Source: Chlorophyllum brunneum
Taxonomy: Eukaryota; Basidiomycota; Agaricomycetes; Agaricales; Agaricaceae
DNA: 64,000 bases
NCBI GenBank assembly: GCA_963576785.1
Contig: OY756139.1
Location: 4,092,001-4,156,000, forward strand
Direction of reading: 5' to 3'
Part shown: one piece after another, positions 21,411-32,711 of the stretch
How the letters are laid out: each line of letters opens with the position of its first letter
Numbering within the stretch: position 1 is the stretch's first letter
Position numbers and translations under genes: made by a program
The notes under the pieces: generated by a model
Seen by the model: only the letters and a program-made list of their open reading frames with translations
Told to the model about the DNA's origin: nothing
Database searches by the model: none

Positions 21411-23983
21411 TTACTCCGTACGAGCTTTCTTCGTCTAGCAAGAAATTCGTGAGGTCATAGATGGATGTAATAAGTTGCAGAAATACGTACCGGGTGACCC
21501 TCCCCATCCTGCTCCCCGTGCTCTGCCTCATCATCATGCTTACCATCCTCCCCCTCTTCATTATAATTCTCATCACCCTCATTCTTGTCATTCTCGTCAT
21601 TGTCGGCTCCTTGATCCTCCTTGTCCTCTTCCCTATTGGTGTGCTCGGACAGCGGCGCGGAGCCGACTTCAGGAGCTTTCCGCTTCGTGCCCTGACTGGA
21701 TCGCGACGAACGGAATGTTGCACTGCGACGAGATTCACTCTCGGATGGTGATAAGAAAGTGGCACTGGGTCCAGACTTGACGGACCTATGCTCGCTCGCT
21801 TTCTCCTTGTCCATAAAATCCGCATCTTTATTTTCGATAACAAAATTGAGGATCAGACGTTGAAGGAGTTCATGAACGTATTCCGATTTTTGCCGGTTGG
21901 GGTCCTGAGCCCAGTGGTAGTCCGTGATTATTGCCTCTGCCATCCCTCCGAACAGTTTCCCGAGGGCTTCATACCCGGAATGTAAAACTTTGTCGCGAGA
22001 TGAAAACGTATAGAGAAGCGACCCCCGCGAATCCTGCGTTGGCAAACCCTGTCGAGGTCCATCATAGTTGGGAAGTAATGACTCCCAGTATGCACGTATA
22101 ATAGGCTCATTTGGCGCACCCTCTGGCGCAGCTTGGATACCCCAGCAGAAGCAAGTCCAGACGGCAGATTCTGCATCATGACGGAGTTCATGTCGCCACG
22201 TAGTTGTAGCGGGAGGGGCATTCTTCCGCACAGACTCATCTTCATACGGGCCATCAAACTCCTTCATACGTTGCGGGTGAATTGAGCTGTAGGCATCACG
22301 GATGCCATCAGTGAGCTTTGGCAAGGGGGTAAAAGGTAATCTAGAAGGCGGTAATGGTTCTCCCGCCTGAACAGCCCGGGCAATGAACATCGGTGTACCC
22401 TACTTACGTTTTTAGCGCGACATTATGATAAAGTAAGATGAGGCCTACCGTACGCCCGTCCCCGGAAGGGTGGGGGTGGTCGAGCATTTTACTATAACCA
22501 AAGTCGATAAGAAGGATCGAAGTCTTGTGTTTCGGTTCGCTACGCGCAGCTGAAGTCAACTGCATGTCGTGAAATCTGTTACGACATACTCATTATTGAG
22601 CAAATGCTCAATGAAGACGGGAGATGCTGTTGCAGAGGTCTGTATCCCGTTTCCCGGAAATTCAGGACGGATCACGACGTTCCATGGGCTAATGTCACGG
22701 TGAAGAATGTTGAGATCATTGTAGAGACCCCGAGTGACTATAGAAAACGTGAGGATAGGTATCAATCCATAACTAAACCCTTACCCTCTAAAAGATCATA
22801 CATCGCATAAAGAAGCTTTCGCGGAGTATCCAAACCCATAAATTCGGTACCGTAATCTTGTTGGGGAATACGGGTCTTGACGCGATTGCCGCAGAGCGTC
22901 CCTTGAACCTCGGAACAGAACAGGGCTCTGACCACGCCAGGATATGGTCCACCTGAGTGTATCTTTGCAAGTATTTCCCCCTCGGTCAATCGACGCGCAA
23001 GCCTGGCGTACTGGTCTTTAATTACGAGCTCAACCACGACCGTGCCGGGGGGACTGTACACAAAGATATTGGACCGACGACCAAAGGGATCACTCGAGTA
23101 ATGAAGACGACACGCCCGGTATTGCTTTCCGGCCACATCTACATCGAAGGCAATGTGTTCCGCGGGGCCCTTGTTGCTCAGTGTCCTCGATAAGGTTTTA
23201 TCACGATTGGCGCCTTGGCCATCGTTAAGGTACTTTACAACAGCGGTTAGCAGTGGGACATAATCCTCCTGCTTCGAAAGCTCGAGTTTCCTGATCTCGT
23301 ACGCATTGCATACGAGGAAGACGAGGTCATTATCGTTGACGAGAAGGCCAAGTGCTGAAATGAGGTCCGGTCGAGCCTCGAGGAGGTATGCGGCGTAGGT
23401 AATAGCTTGGTCAATGCGCTGCTGGCGGGTGCGGCCAGCGGAGCGGTATTCGATCGCCATTTCAACGGAACCCCAATGAAACTTCCCATTAGCTTCAACT
23501 AGGGGGAAATCTTTGTGGCAAGCCACGATATCTGGCCTGGAGAGCGTGGTGGTGGGGTGGTCAGCTAAGGAATTGTTACCACGGGCATGGAACTCGATAT
23601 CTACAGCACAGTAAGAATAAATTCATCTTTCACATCGGTCAACAGAGTTGTGACGTACTTTTCACCTCGAACTCGTCCAAGATACCGTTCACGACACTCA
23701 TAAACGCCGTCACTGATCCAAACGCTGCAGGCTTCTTTGTTGTCTGCTCTTCGTCTTTCTTCTCCGTCCTTGGTTTTTGGCCTTCTGATTGCCCGTCCGT
23801 TTCCCCTTGCTTGTGCAAAGACGTTGGCGGCTCACTTCCAATAAGCTGATAGAATGCATCGAGCGCGATACTGCGAATGGGAGGTAGATTAGCAGCAACC
23901 GTTTCGCGATCGTGCCATGGATACATTGCCGCAAGTGTGTCAACAGGTGAGCTTTCAGTGGGTGCAGTAGCGCTTGTAGACAT
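21411..23983 (-). CDS. Fungal-type (FunK1-like) protein kinase, intact
   Basis: Six exons (23983-23659, 23600-22785, 22737-22590, 22539-22449, 22399-21491, 21434-21411) join with consistent phases across introns of 58, 47, 50, 49 and 56 bp. They give 770 codons ending in TAA. Kinase signatures: VVVELVIKDQYA (ATP-lobe lysine), LHRDISPWNVV (HRD catalytic loop), LLIDFGYSKM (DFG), and RTGTPMFIA, which is typical of the FunK1 family. The C-terminal tail is Ser/Arg-rich, then strongly acidic, with basic patches GTKRKAPE and PTKKARTE that could be nuclear signals. FunK1 families are expanded in multicellular basidiomycetes; the substrate is unknown. It is CpG-rich, unlike its three dead paralogues here. 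Start ATG 23983 (MSTSATAP) chosen as the first ATG giving the family-like N-terminus; an upstream in-frame ATG at 24031 is possible. Confidence 0.9.
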
Positions 23984-24439
23984 CGTGGCCACAGGAGACA
24001 ACAGCAATTCGGTGCAGAACATATACTGCACTGCACGTGACGGACTAGCATCACATGATCGATGTTACTATACACAGCCTGAAAAATACACACTGCTCTC
24101 TGCCACCACGATCATAATCAACAAAAGATTAAAGAGACAATTAAAAATGAAATTTATTGCAGCTGGTATTTCAACGAAAATGAACAATTGGACTAGCAAA
24201 CAACCGTATGTAAGGAAAATATAAGACCAGAGCACCAGCACGTAAACACTGTATTCGAGAACCATGATACAGACATTGGCCTTGTGCAGGTACCCCTACT
24301 CCTCATTGATCTCCTTACACAATATTACAGAAGCAACCCGCACCACAGTTCTCCCCCCCTCCCACCTGCCATAGGCCAACTAATATAGTAGCACATTACA
24401 GCGAGATATGGGTGCAAAACAAAGAGGAAATGCAGGTTG
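23984..24439. other. Region upstream of the FunK1 gene
   Basis: No gene recognised. Presumed promoter side of the minus-strand kinase; I see no confident core element. The sequence from about 24440 belongs to the next FunK1 pseudogene. Confidence 0.45.
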
Positions 24440-25750
24440 GATTGCCCTATCCTTGCTTGCTTTCTCCTTGTCCATGAAATCTGCATCTTTATTCTCGATA
24501 ACAAAATTGAGGATCAGATGTTGAAGTAGTTCATGAATGTATTCCGGTTTTCACTGATTGATGTCCTGTGCCCAGTGGTAATCCGTGATTATTGCCTCTG
24601 CCATCTCTCCAAACAGTTCCCCGAGGGCTCCATACCCTGAATGTAAAACTTTGTTGTGAGATGAAAACATAGTGAGAAGTGACTCCCGCCTATCCTGCAT
24701 TGACAATCCCTGTCAAGATCCATCATAACTGGGAAGTAAGGACTCCCAGTCTGCATGTATAATATGCTCTTCTGGTACACCCTCTGGCACAGCTTGGATA
24801 CCCCAGCAGAAGCAAGTCCAGATGGCAGATTCTGCATCATGACGGAGTTCATGTTGCCATGTAGTTGTAGTGGGAGGAGCTTTCTTCTGCACAAACATAT
24901 CCTCATACGGGCCATCAAACTCCTTCATATGTTGTGGGTGAATTGAACAATACACATCACAGATGTCATCAGCAAGTTCTGGTAATGCAATGAAAGCTAC
25001 ATCGGGAGGCAGTTGTGGTTTCCCCACCTGAACAGCGTGGGCAATGAAGATCAGTGTGCCCTATTGATACCTTAGCCTCAAATACCTACAACATCAGATG
25101 GAACTTACGACAAATTCACTTCCAGGAGGATCAGAAGAACCGGGGAGTTTGCTACAACCAGAGTTGATAAGGAGGATGGAAGACCTGTGTTTGGGTTTCC
25201 TACATCCAACCATAAGCAATTGCGACTTGTGAAATGAGTTGTAACATACTGAGTGTCAAGCAAATGCTCAATAAAGATGGGGGTTGCTGGCAAGGATATC
25301 TCAGTGTGATCCTCCAGCAATTCAGGTCAGATTAGTATGTTCCATGGATTAATATCATGGTGAAGGATTTGGTGATCAAGGTATAGAGCTCGAGTGACTG
25401 TGGAAACTGTAAGGAATCACAGGGATTGATCCAAGAACACAACAGCATACCCTCCAAGAGATCATATGTTGTATGAAGGACCTTTTGGGGAGTATCCAAA
25501 GCCATGAAATTGGTTCTATAATCTTGTAGGACATGGAGCTTGATACAGTTATTGCCTTTGACCTCTCTGGGAAAGCTGCCCCCACAGTGCCAAGATGAGG
25601 CTCGGTTGAATGTGTCATGTCAAAGATTTGCTTTTTGCTGGATGGACACATGGTTCTGGCATACTGGTCTTTGATTACAAGCTGAGGCATGATATTTCTT
25701 GTGGGTTTGTAAAAACAGAACATTAGATTGGCAACCAAAAGGATTGCTTG
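24440..25750 (-). pseudogene. FunK1-like kinase pseudogene, upstream neighbour
   Basis: Third decayed copy in the cluster, same strand. Blocks: LVIKDQYARTMCPSSKKQI, a broken catalytic-loop region near 25330-25370, IEHLLDTQYVTTHF, and C-terminal segments FDGPYEDMFVQKKAPP and DAESAIWTCFCWGIQAVPEG. Frames are broken and CpGs replaced by TpG/CpA relative to 21411-23983. The N-terminal third is absent. Confidence 0.85.
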
Positions 25751-26069
25751 ATCATGAGTACCATACTAGACATGCCTTCCAGATATGCCTTTTTGGGGAT
25801 AGTCGGATTTGGAAACATCGCCCTAATTGCTTGAGCATGTTCTTGCCTGAGCAATTACTAAGATATGGGCAAGAAATCACAGAAGTATTTCTATGATTGG
25901 ATTGATATTCGTATGTGCACTTCACTCTTTTAAGCTCTGTCCGTAGTAATTACTTGTGTATATGGTATTGTAGGATATGAAAACAACACTAATGTCCTTG
26001 GATCATCTCAATCATCCCACTATCCAACCTAAATCCTGTCCAAAGATTCCAACAATCTACCTCATCCTT

Positions 26070-27540
26070 TACGGCAGCTCTATCAAAGTCGGGAATTGGA
26101 ACAGATTATTCGGGTTTACGGCTCCCTTCAATTGTTGAAGATGCTGATAGTGCTGACCAAAGTACAAATTTTGCCCTAGTGCCAAAGTTAGTCTACAATG
26201 CTTTTGTCCACATGGTGTGACTTACAGTTATTCAATCTAGTGTCGAGGTAGTTTGGGTAGGCACTATCCAGGGGATCAATAAGAAGATACTTAACTGGAG
26301 CATTGGTTGCTCACCTATAACTCCAGCTGGTTGGGTTATTGTTTGTGATACTGTTGACCATCCCTAATAGGATACAGTTGGCTCCTTTTGTCTTGACAAT
26401 GCATAACAGGCCTGACTCACCATTGAGGAGAGAAAATCCGGATTGTAGGAATGGATCACCAGTATTATCCACATAAGTATAAAACTGGATCAAGAACAGT
26501 GCATTCCTGTTCCCAAATGATGTGTCATCTTGGGGCACAGCATTAACCACAGATCCAGTCCTCCTAGCTCTTCAACTTCAACAAACCAGTCCTATACATG
26601 GAGGTCAGTGATTATTCCTAAAAGTCGAGTCATATTTACGTACTGCTTAAGATGAGAAGCCCTGATTCACTAGATATGCCATAAAAGCTTGTTGACTCCC
26701 TTGTGTCATTGGCTGGCTCTCCAGTGTCATAATTGACTTAACATAAAATGTATTGGATCTGTTGGGAATGCCAGTCGTGTTAAGCCTGCCATTGTTTCCA
26801 CCTAAGTACTTGATGCTGTTGATATAACTTCCAGGCTTTACAGTCTGACTCTGTGGTTTCTGACCAATTTTCTGCAGAAGCAGATTGATGGCATTGTTAA
26901 ATTGATTTGTGGAATTGTACCAGCCACCTTGGAGAGTGATACCAATGCAACCTTTTCTGCTACCTTTGAATAGAATTAATTCCGAACCAAACTCAACTGG
27001 AACCTGGCCAAGCGAGAATTCTTAGTATGTGTTAAGAAGGGAGGAAGCTGCTGCTGTGGTCAAATCCCAATTGTATTCGAACACAGTGATGGATGAAGGT
27101 ACAGAATATGTTTTGAATGTGATTGAGGTGGTGATTCCAAATGAAGGACCCACACCCTGCAGTTTCTCTCAGTTGAGTCTTATCAGAGAATGTGGATTCT
27201 AATACTCACCCAAAACAGTTCCAAATTCTGATCCCTCGAAGCCATAGCAATTGTTCTGTTGGCGAGTATGACATTCATTGATTCAATTGCATCCAACAAC
27301 ATACCCCACAACCTCGACGAGAATGCAAATCCCCCAAAGGCTGAATGCCCACTAATACCAATGTACAGACACATTCCATGCCCGAAGCCTTGCCCATAGG
27401 AATTGAGCGCCAGAGCAATATCACCAAGTTGATTCCCAGATTCAACGAGGGTCTCAAGATGAATTAGAGGGTTCAGTTTAGGGAACTTATCATTGAACTC
27501 TGTCAACTTATCTTAATCCAACATGCATCCCCCGTTCAAG
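26070..27540 (-). pseudogene. BBE-type FAD-dependent oxidoreductase (GOOX-like) pseudogene
   Basis: Minus-strand relic of a secreted-type flavin oxidase. The FAD-binding domain shows GNQLGDIALALNSYGQGFGH, MCLYIGISGHSAFGGFAF and DAIESMNVILANRTIA (27500-27240). The substrate half has GVGPSFGITTSITFKTYSVP and a WYNST stretch. A C-terminal BBE segment contains AYPNYLD and HYQHLQQLKGAVNPNNLFQF, ending near 26070. Glucooligosaccharide/berberine-bridge-type enzymes oxidise sugars or alkaloids. Stops, TGA codons and frameshifts break it. The N-terminal signal region is not identifiable. Confidence 0.8.
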
Positions 27541-28322
27541 AACCGTTACTCATCATACTCAATGAACTGGATGAATGTAAAAGTGAGGTAGGACAGTGTG
27601 AGTTCATTGAACTCATCAGTGACCACATTTGATCTGTTCCCAAATTTTCTCTACTGTGGATGATATGTAGTTGACCAGAGTGGCATCTCAAGTACTTGCT
27701 ATCGCAGCCAGACTTTCAGGTCACCTGTAAACAGGAGGAGCTTGGGATTGATGATGATGAAGCTCAGCAAGATGTCCTACACATTCTGGAAGATGGATTC
27801 CATGATATTTGTTTGCAAGAATTCCTGGATGATAATTGGCCATCCGAAGCCCACCTTTGACTGATCGCTGCAGCTGTGTCCAGGCTTTCACTTATTGTCT
27901 CTACAATCATTTGATTTGTTGGGGATGCCAGTACTAGTGACCCATGCAGTCAGTTGCAAATCTGTATCTGATTCATAGGAGGTTTTGGTCTACCGGGAGT
28001 TATGAATCCATTACATGCCCTTGATCTTCTCTATCAAGAAATACTTTCAAGTATCCTGCCTGGAATCCTTTCGACCACCATGCAGATTTTGGGGGTGTTC
28101 ACCCTATTTGACTGTAAGCCACTACTAGCCCAAGCTCAGGCCACTTTTTTTGGCTTGGATTGGTCCACTTGTTGTCATTTGCACTTTCTAAGCTGTATTA
28201 CATGTGACTAGCTCTTCAGTATATTATTCATCTAATATTCATGAGACTGCACCTTCTGACTCACATTATGCACCTCTTACTTATGTATTTCATGAGCTAA
28301 CTGATTGCTGTCACTCCAATTA
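27541..28322. other. Unassigned relic DNA
   Basis: May contain the degraded 5' exons of the oxidase pseudogene. No feature is supported clearly enough to name. Confidence 0.4.
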
Positions 28323-28773
28323 TGTTACTGGACACCACTGATGATATCACAGTGTTTCAAGGGACTCTGTAGTCATTACTGACTCATTATGCATAGTTAT
28401 TACTTGTAGGTCTTAGAGTTTGCTACCCAGACACTTAGTATATAAAGCAGCATGTATTCCCTTAGGTTTCCTTAGACAATCTACTTGATTATTCTATCTG
28501 GCTCTACTTGACTCACAGCAACTCTACTAGTAACTTTACTGTCTACTACCAAACTATCAGTAAGTCAGATTATCTATCTGTCACTGTATGTTACTGTGCT
28601 GGAAAACAGGTTATGGGCCCCAGATCACCTACTCCCCATATGCTATGGCTAGCTGCAAGTGGGTTGTAGATAGGCTAATCTGACCAGTCCTATAAAGTAT
28701 GGTCTTTCTAGCCCATCCCTCTAATATGACTAGATTGTTTCATGCTCTATTAAAGGCTTCCTCATATGGATTC
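28323..28773 (+). mobile_element. Second Copia-type LTR with primer-binding site, remnant
   Basis: A plus-strand LTR-like segment has a TATA box (tatataaa, 28439-28446) and ends in GGAAAACA at 28608. It is followed at once by GGTTATGGGCCCCAG, the same primer-binding site used by the Copia element next door. The left end (TGTTACTGG at 28323) is a guess. Its leader is cut off by the LTR at 28774. Little sequence similarity to the neighbouring Copia LTR is evident. Confidence 0.55.
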
Positions 28774-29346
28774 TGTTGAGGAAATGACTATAACGAGTTG
28801 TTTGCTGGGGGCAGCAGTAAACGCAGTGGGAGAGAATGTAGGGTCTACTCACTGAGATAATAAGCTTCTATCTGGTACCTATAGAAGGGTAATTCAGATA
28901 GACAGATATTATTGATGAAGCAGTCAATGTCAGTATTGACTAGATCAAAGTCAAGTAGATCAGTGTTTGGGTTGTACTGAAGAATGTAGAAGATGATGAA
29001 AGAGGTTGTTCGATTGAACAAGATACAGAACTAGGTCTGCTACATGGGGTTTATATACATGTTAGAGCATAGACAAGTCATACTACATAAAATACTAGTA
29101 ATGCATAGATTGTTCCTTATAACTCTCTTTAACTGCAGCGTAGTGCCTGCGGAGTACTGTGGAACATAGTATACTAGTCATTGGTACTATGTAGAATAAT
29201 CTATCAAGTACTTATGACTCTCATCATATGCAGAGCAACTCATAGGAAGTTACTACAGATTGAAGTTACTGGAAAGTAATGGATCAGTCTATTATTATCA
29301 TAATGACTTCATAATCTATTTCTAGAATATATCCGAAACTTCAACA
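28774..29346 (-). repeat. 3' LTR of the Copia element
   Basis: Copia LTR adjoining a purine-rich tract (minus-sense AAGGAGGAG, 29347-29355). Same family as 35466-36036 and the solo LTR 4963-5574. Confidence 0.92.
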
Positions 29347-29626
29347 CTCCTCCTTGTTCTGTATTGATGTAGAGTTTTAATCACTCAAACATTAAGCTAA
29401 GGCAAGGTCGGAATAGATTGAATTTAATTTTGTCTAAATTTTTTGTGAGAATATCGGCAGGATTTTCTGTGTCTTTCACAGAGAATATTTCAATCTTTCC
29501 TTCTTCTACCAAATCACAAATGTAATGGTATTTGACATTGACATGTTTTGATCATTTTTCTGTTACTGGATTTTTGGCCCAAAATATTGAGCTCTCATTA
29601 TCACCAAAGAGATAAGGAGTCAATGA

Positions 29627-32600
29627 TCAGATACCAATTTCTTCCAACAAATTGACAGTCCAGACAAGTTGTCGACTGCAATCTGACAAAGCCATATACT
29701 TGGCTTCAGTGGAAGATAATGTGACTGTTTTCTGTTTTCTACTTAACCAAGCAATAGCTCCACTGGCTAATAAACAGAAATATCCAGTTACAGATTTACG
29801 ACTAATTGGATCACTAGCCCAATCAGAGTCTGAAAACGCATTAAGGCCTTGCATAGAACTTCCATTATAGGTAATTCTATATTTGCAAGTAGCATTAAGA
29901 TACTTTAGCAAATGTAAGCCTGCATTATAATGTGCTTTAGTAGGGTTGGTCATATGTTGTGATAATTTGACAGTAGCAAAGGCTATGTTGGGCTGACTGC
30001 CTATTATCAGATACATAACTGATCCTACTAATTGTTAATACCTCTTTATAAAGTCAGGTGTCACTTGTTCTGTATTGGATTCAAAGATAAATCCATTTGG
30101 TAATGGGATTTCTTCTTTTCCAATTACTTTAAATCAATCAAGAAGTTTTCCTAGATAATCTATTTGGTCTAGGGTGATTGATCAGTTTATAGGATTTCAC
30201 AAAATTTTCATGCCAAGAAACTCTTTGGTTAGACCAAGGTCTCGGCATTCCCATTTCTTCATAAAGAGTGCTTGCTTCTCATGTAGAAGTCTAGAGCCTC
30301 TGATTCCAATGAACATTGAGTCATCTATATAGACCAAAGCTATAATAAGCTCTTTGGTTTCAGGGTTGTAGTAATAATAGACTCCAGCATCTAGTTTGGA
30401 TCGGACAAATCCTAGGTTGGTCATTGACTTAGTTAATTCCTTCCACCATTGTTGTCCAGATTGCTTTAGTCCATAAATGGCTCGGTTTAATTTCCAAACC
30501 ACATTACCACAACTTGTATTGAAACCTTCTGGAAGTTCCATATAGAGCTCTTCATCCAGTTTTCCATAGAGATAAGCAGTTTTAACATCTAAACTGAGCA
30601 TCTCCCAATCATTGAGGGCAGCAACTGCAAATATGAGTCACACTGTCTCATAATGGACTACTGGTGAAAATAATTCATTGTAATCAATTCCCTCTATCTG
30701 AGAGAATCCTTTAGCTACTAGTCGAGCACAGTATTGACCATCTGATTTGGGTATAAAGACCCATCTATTCTTGACTGCTTTTCTTCCAGGCAGAAGTTTA
30801 GCTAAATCATAAACATGTCTTTCTCTGAGTGAATTTAACTCTTCTAAGCATACTTTCTACCATTTAGATTTCTCTTCTGATGGTAGTTGATCTAGATCCT
30901 TGAAAGAAATAGGAACTAATGGTGATTCGACTTTTTGAGCACATAGATAATTGATCATCCCTACTCCTCCTTCTCTGCATAAGTCTTCTAATGTAGAAGC
31001 TTCATGCTGAGAACGTCTATCAATTATTCCAGGTTTGGAAGCCTCTGATTGAATTTATCTAACAAGTCTACTTGTAGAACTTGTCAACTTCAACTTAGGA
31101 GGTTGGAACATCTCATAGTCCTGGAGAATTTTGGTCAGATGCTTTGTAGAACCATAGAAGTTTCCTGGACGTTCAGGTACTTTTCTGGTTCTTTGCAGTC
31201 TCTGAGGTATTTCAGGAACTGGTATTTGATCCGAGTGACCTCATGGTACAGAAGGACCAGCATCCCGATCATCTTCGACAGGGGTATAGGGTATGAACCG
31301 TTGTACATCCAGATCATCTCTTTGAGAAGGCAGATGATTCGAACCTTCAGGGTGATTGGGTAGATCAGCATATGATAATCCATCACTGTCATTGTCTTCT
31401 GGTGTTTGTGCTTCTCTTGGTGGAAAGAGAATGTTTTGCACAATACCATCCCACTCCTCCTGAATATCTGTATTGATATTCGGTACTTTTCCCTTTCCTT
31501 TGTTCTTTTTAGGTTCAGGGAAAGGAGTTGGAATTCATCCATGAACAGGTCTATAAGTCCTATCTTCTGGAGAACTTTCGGGAGAAGTTTGGGGTATAGG
31601 GCTCAGTGGTCTATCAAAAGGTAAACCAGTAGATGGATCTGGAGCATGGAAGACAATAACTTCCAAAGGTGTGCTTCAAGAAGTAGAAGATGATGGTTGG
31701 TTCATCCATTCTTCTCACTTTTTCCCAATACATTTAGGGAAGTGTTCTTTGCTGAATACGGCTGTTGGAGATGTATAGATTACATTTCCATTTAGGTGCC
31801 TCATGAAACAATGGTTTTTCCTATCAGATGTCCAACCAAGGAAAATCATGAGTTCTGACTTCACTGTCAGTTTATTGTCTCTTATCTCTTTTGGGAGAAA
31901 AATATAAGCACCACAGCCAAAGACTCTCTCTTTGGAAATGTCTGGAATCTTCTAATTCAACACTTCAAAAGGTGTTTTCCACATGAGCCGTGATACCGGT
32001 GTTTTATTATAGATATGTATCGCATGATCTATAGAAAACTCCCACCAACCATCAGAAATACAAGCATGATGCCGCATGGCTTCTGCTTTATCCATTAAAG
32101 TTCGGTTCAAGCGTTCTGCTCGACCATTCTGTTGGTGTATGTGCGGTGCACTAGTCTCATGTATAATCCCTAATGAGCGCAAATGAGATTGCAACTCGTC
32201 AGTCGCATATTCTCCTCCTCTATCAGTGCAGAGATATTTTAATTTAGTCTTGTATTGAGTCTGAATTAGGGCAATGAAATTTTTCATTTCTTCTGCTGCT
32301 TCTGATTTCTTATGGAGGAAGCGAATCCATCCATGAGAGGAAAAGTTGTCCATTATGGTCATGACCTATTTAAATTTATGGTAAGAAAGAATCGGAAGTT
32401 CAACTAAATCTGAGTGAATTCTTTTGAATGGACGCTTTGCATATGTAGGGTTCTCTCTGAAGGGTTTCTGGTGTATTTTTCCCTTGGCACAACCATCACA
32501 GACTGGTTTTTGCTCGGGAATCTGCACCGGAGTAAACCCAATCATATTTTTCTCAAAGTGATTGAGGATACAATCAGAGGGGTGTCCTAATCTCACATGT

Positions 32601-32635
32601 ACAACTTTGTAGCCAACGATTGGATCTGCAGCCAT
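29627..32635 (-). pseudogene. Copia pol: integrase, RT, RNase H, decayed
   Basis: GAG-pre-integrase/zinc region (VRLGHPSDCILNHF, VCDGCAKGKIHQKPF; 32366-32635). Integrase core with LKYLCTDRGGEYATDELQSH, NGRAERLNRTLMDKA and DGWWEFSIDHAIHIYNKTP (31952-32362). RT with MLSLDVKTAYLYGKLDEELY, WKLNRAIYGLKQSGQQWW and ALVYIDDSMF (30197-30601), where YIDD stands in place of the usual YVDD. RNase H with FSDSDWASDP and SSTEAKYMALSDCSRQLVW (29627-30016). The integrase-RT linker (30900-31700) is broken by stops and shifts. Confidence 0.92.
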
Positions 32636-32711
32636 AGCTGCATGTTCCGAATGTACAATTTTGGTATTAACAAAATGTAAAGTAGTATTACAACTTGCCC
32701 ACTGACATTAG

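Noticed and set aside
21461..21780. Plus-strand open frames opposite the FunK1 tail
   Set aside because: They are antisense shadows of the acidic and Ser/Arg-rich C-terminus of the kinase.
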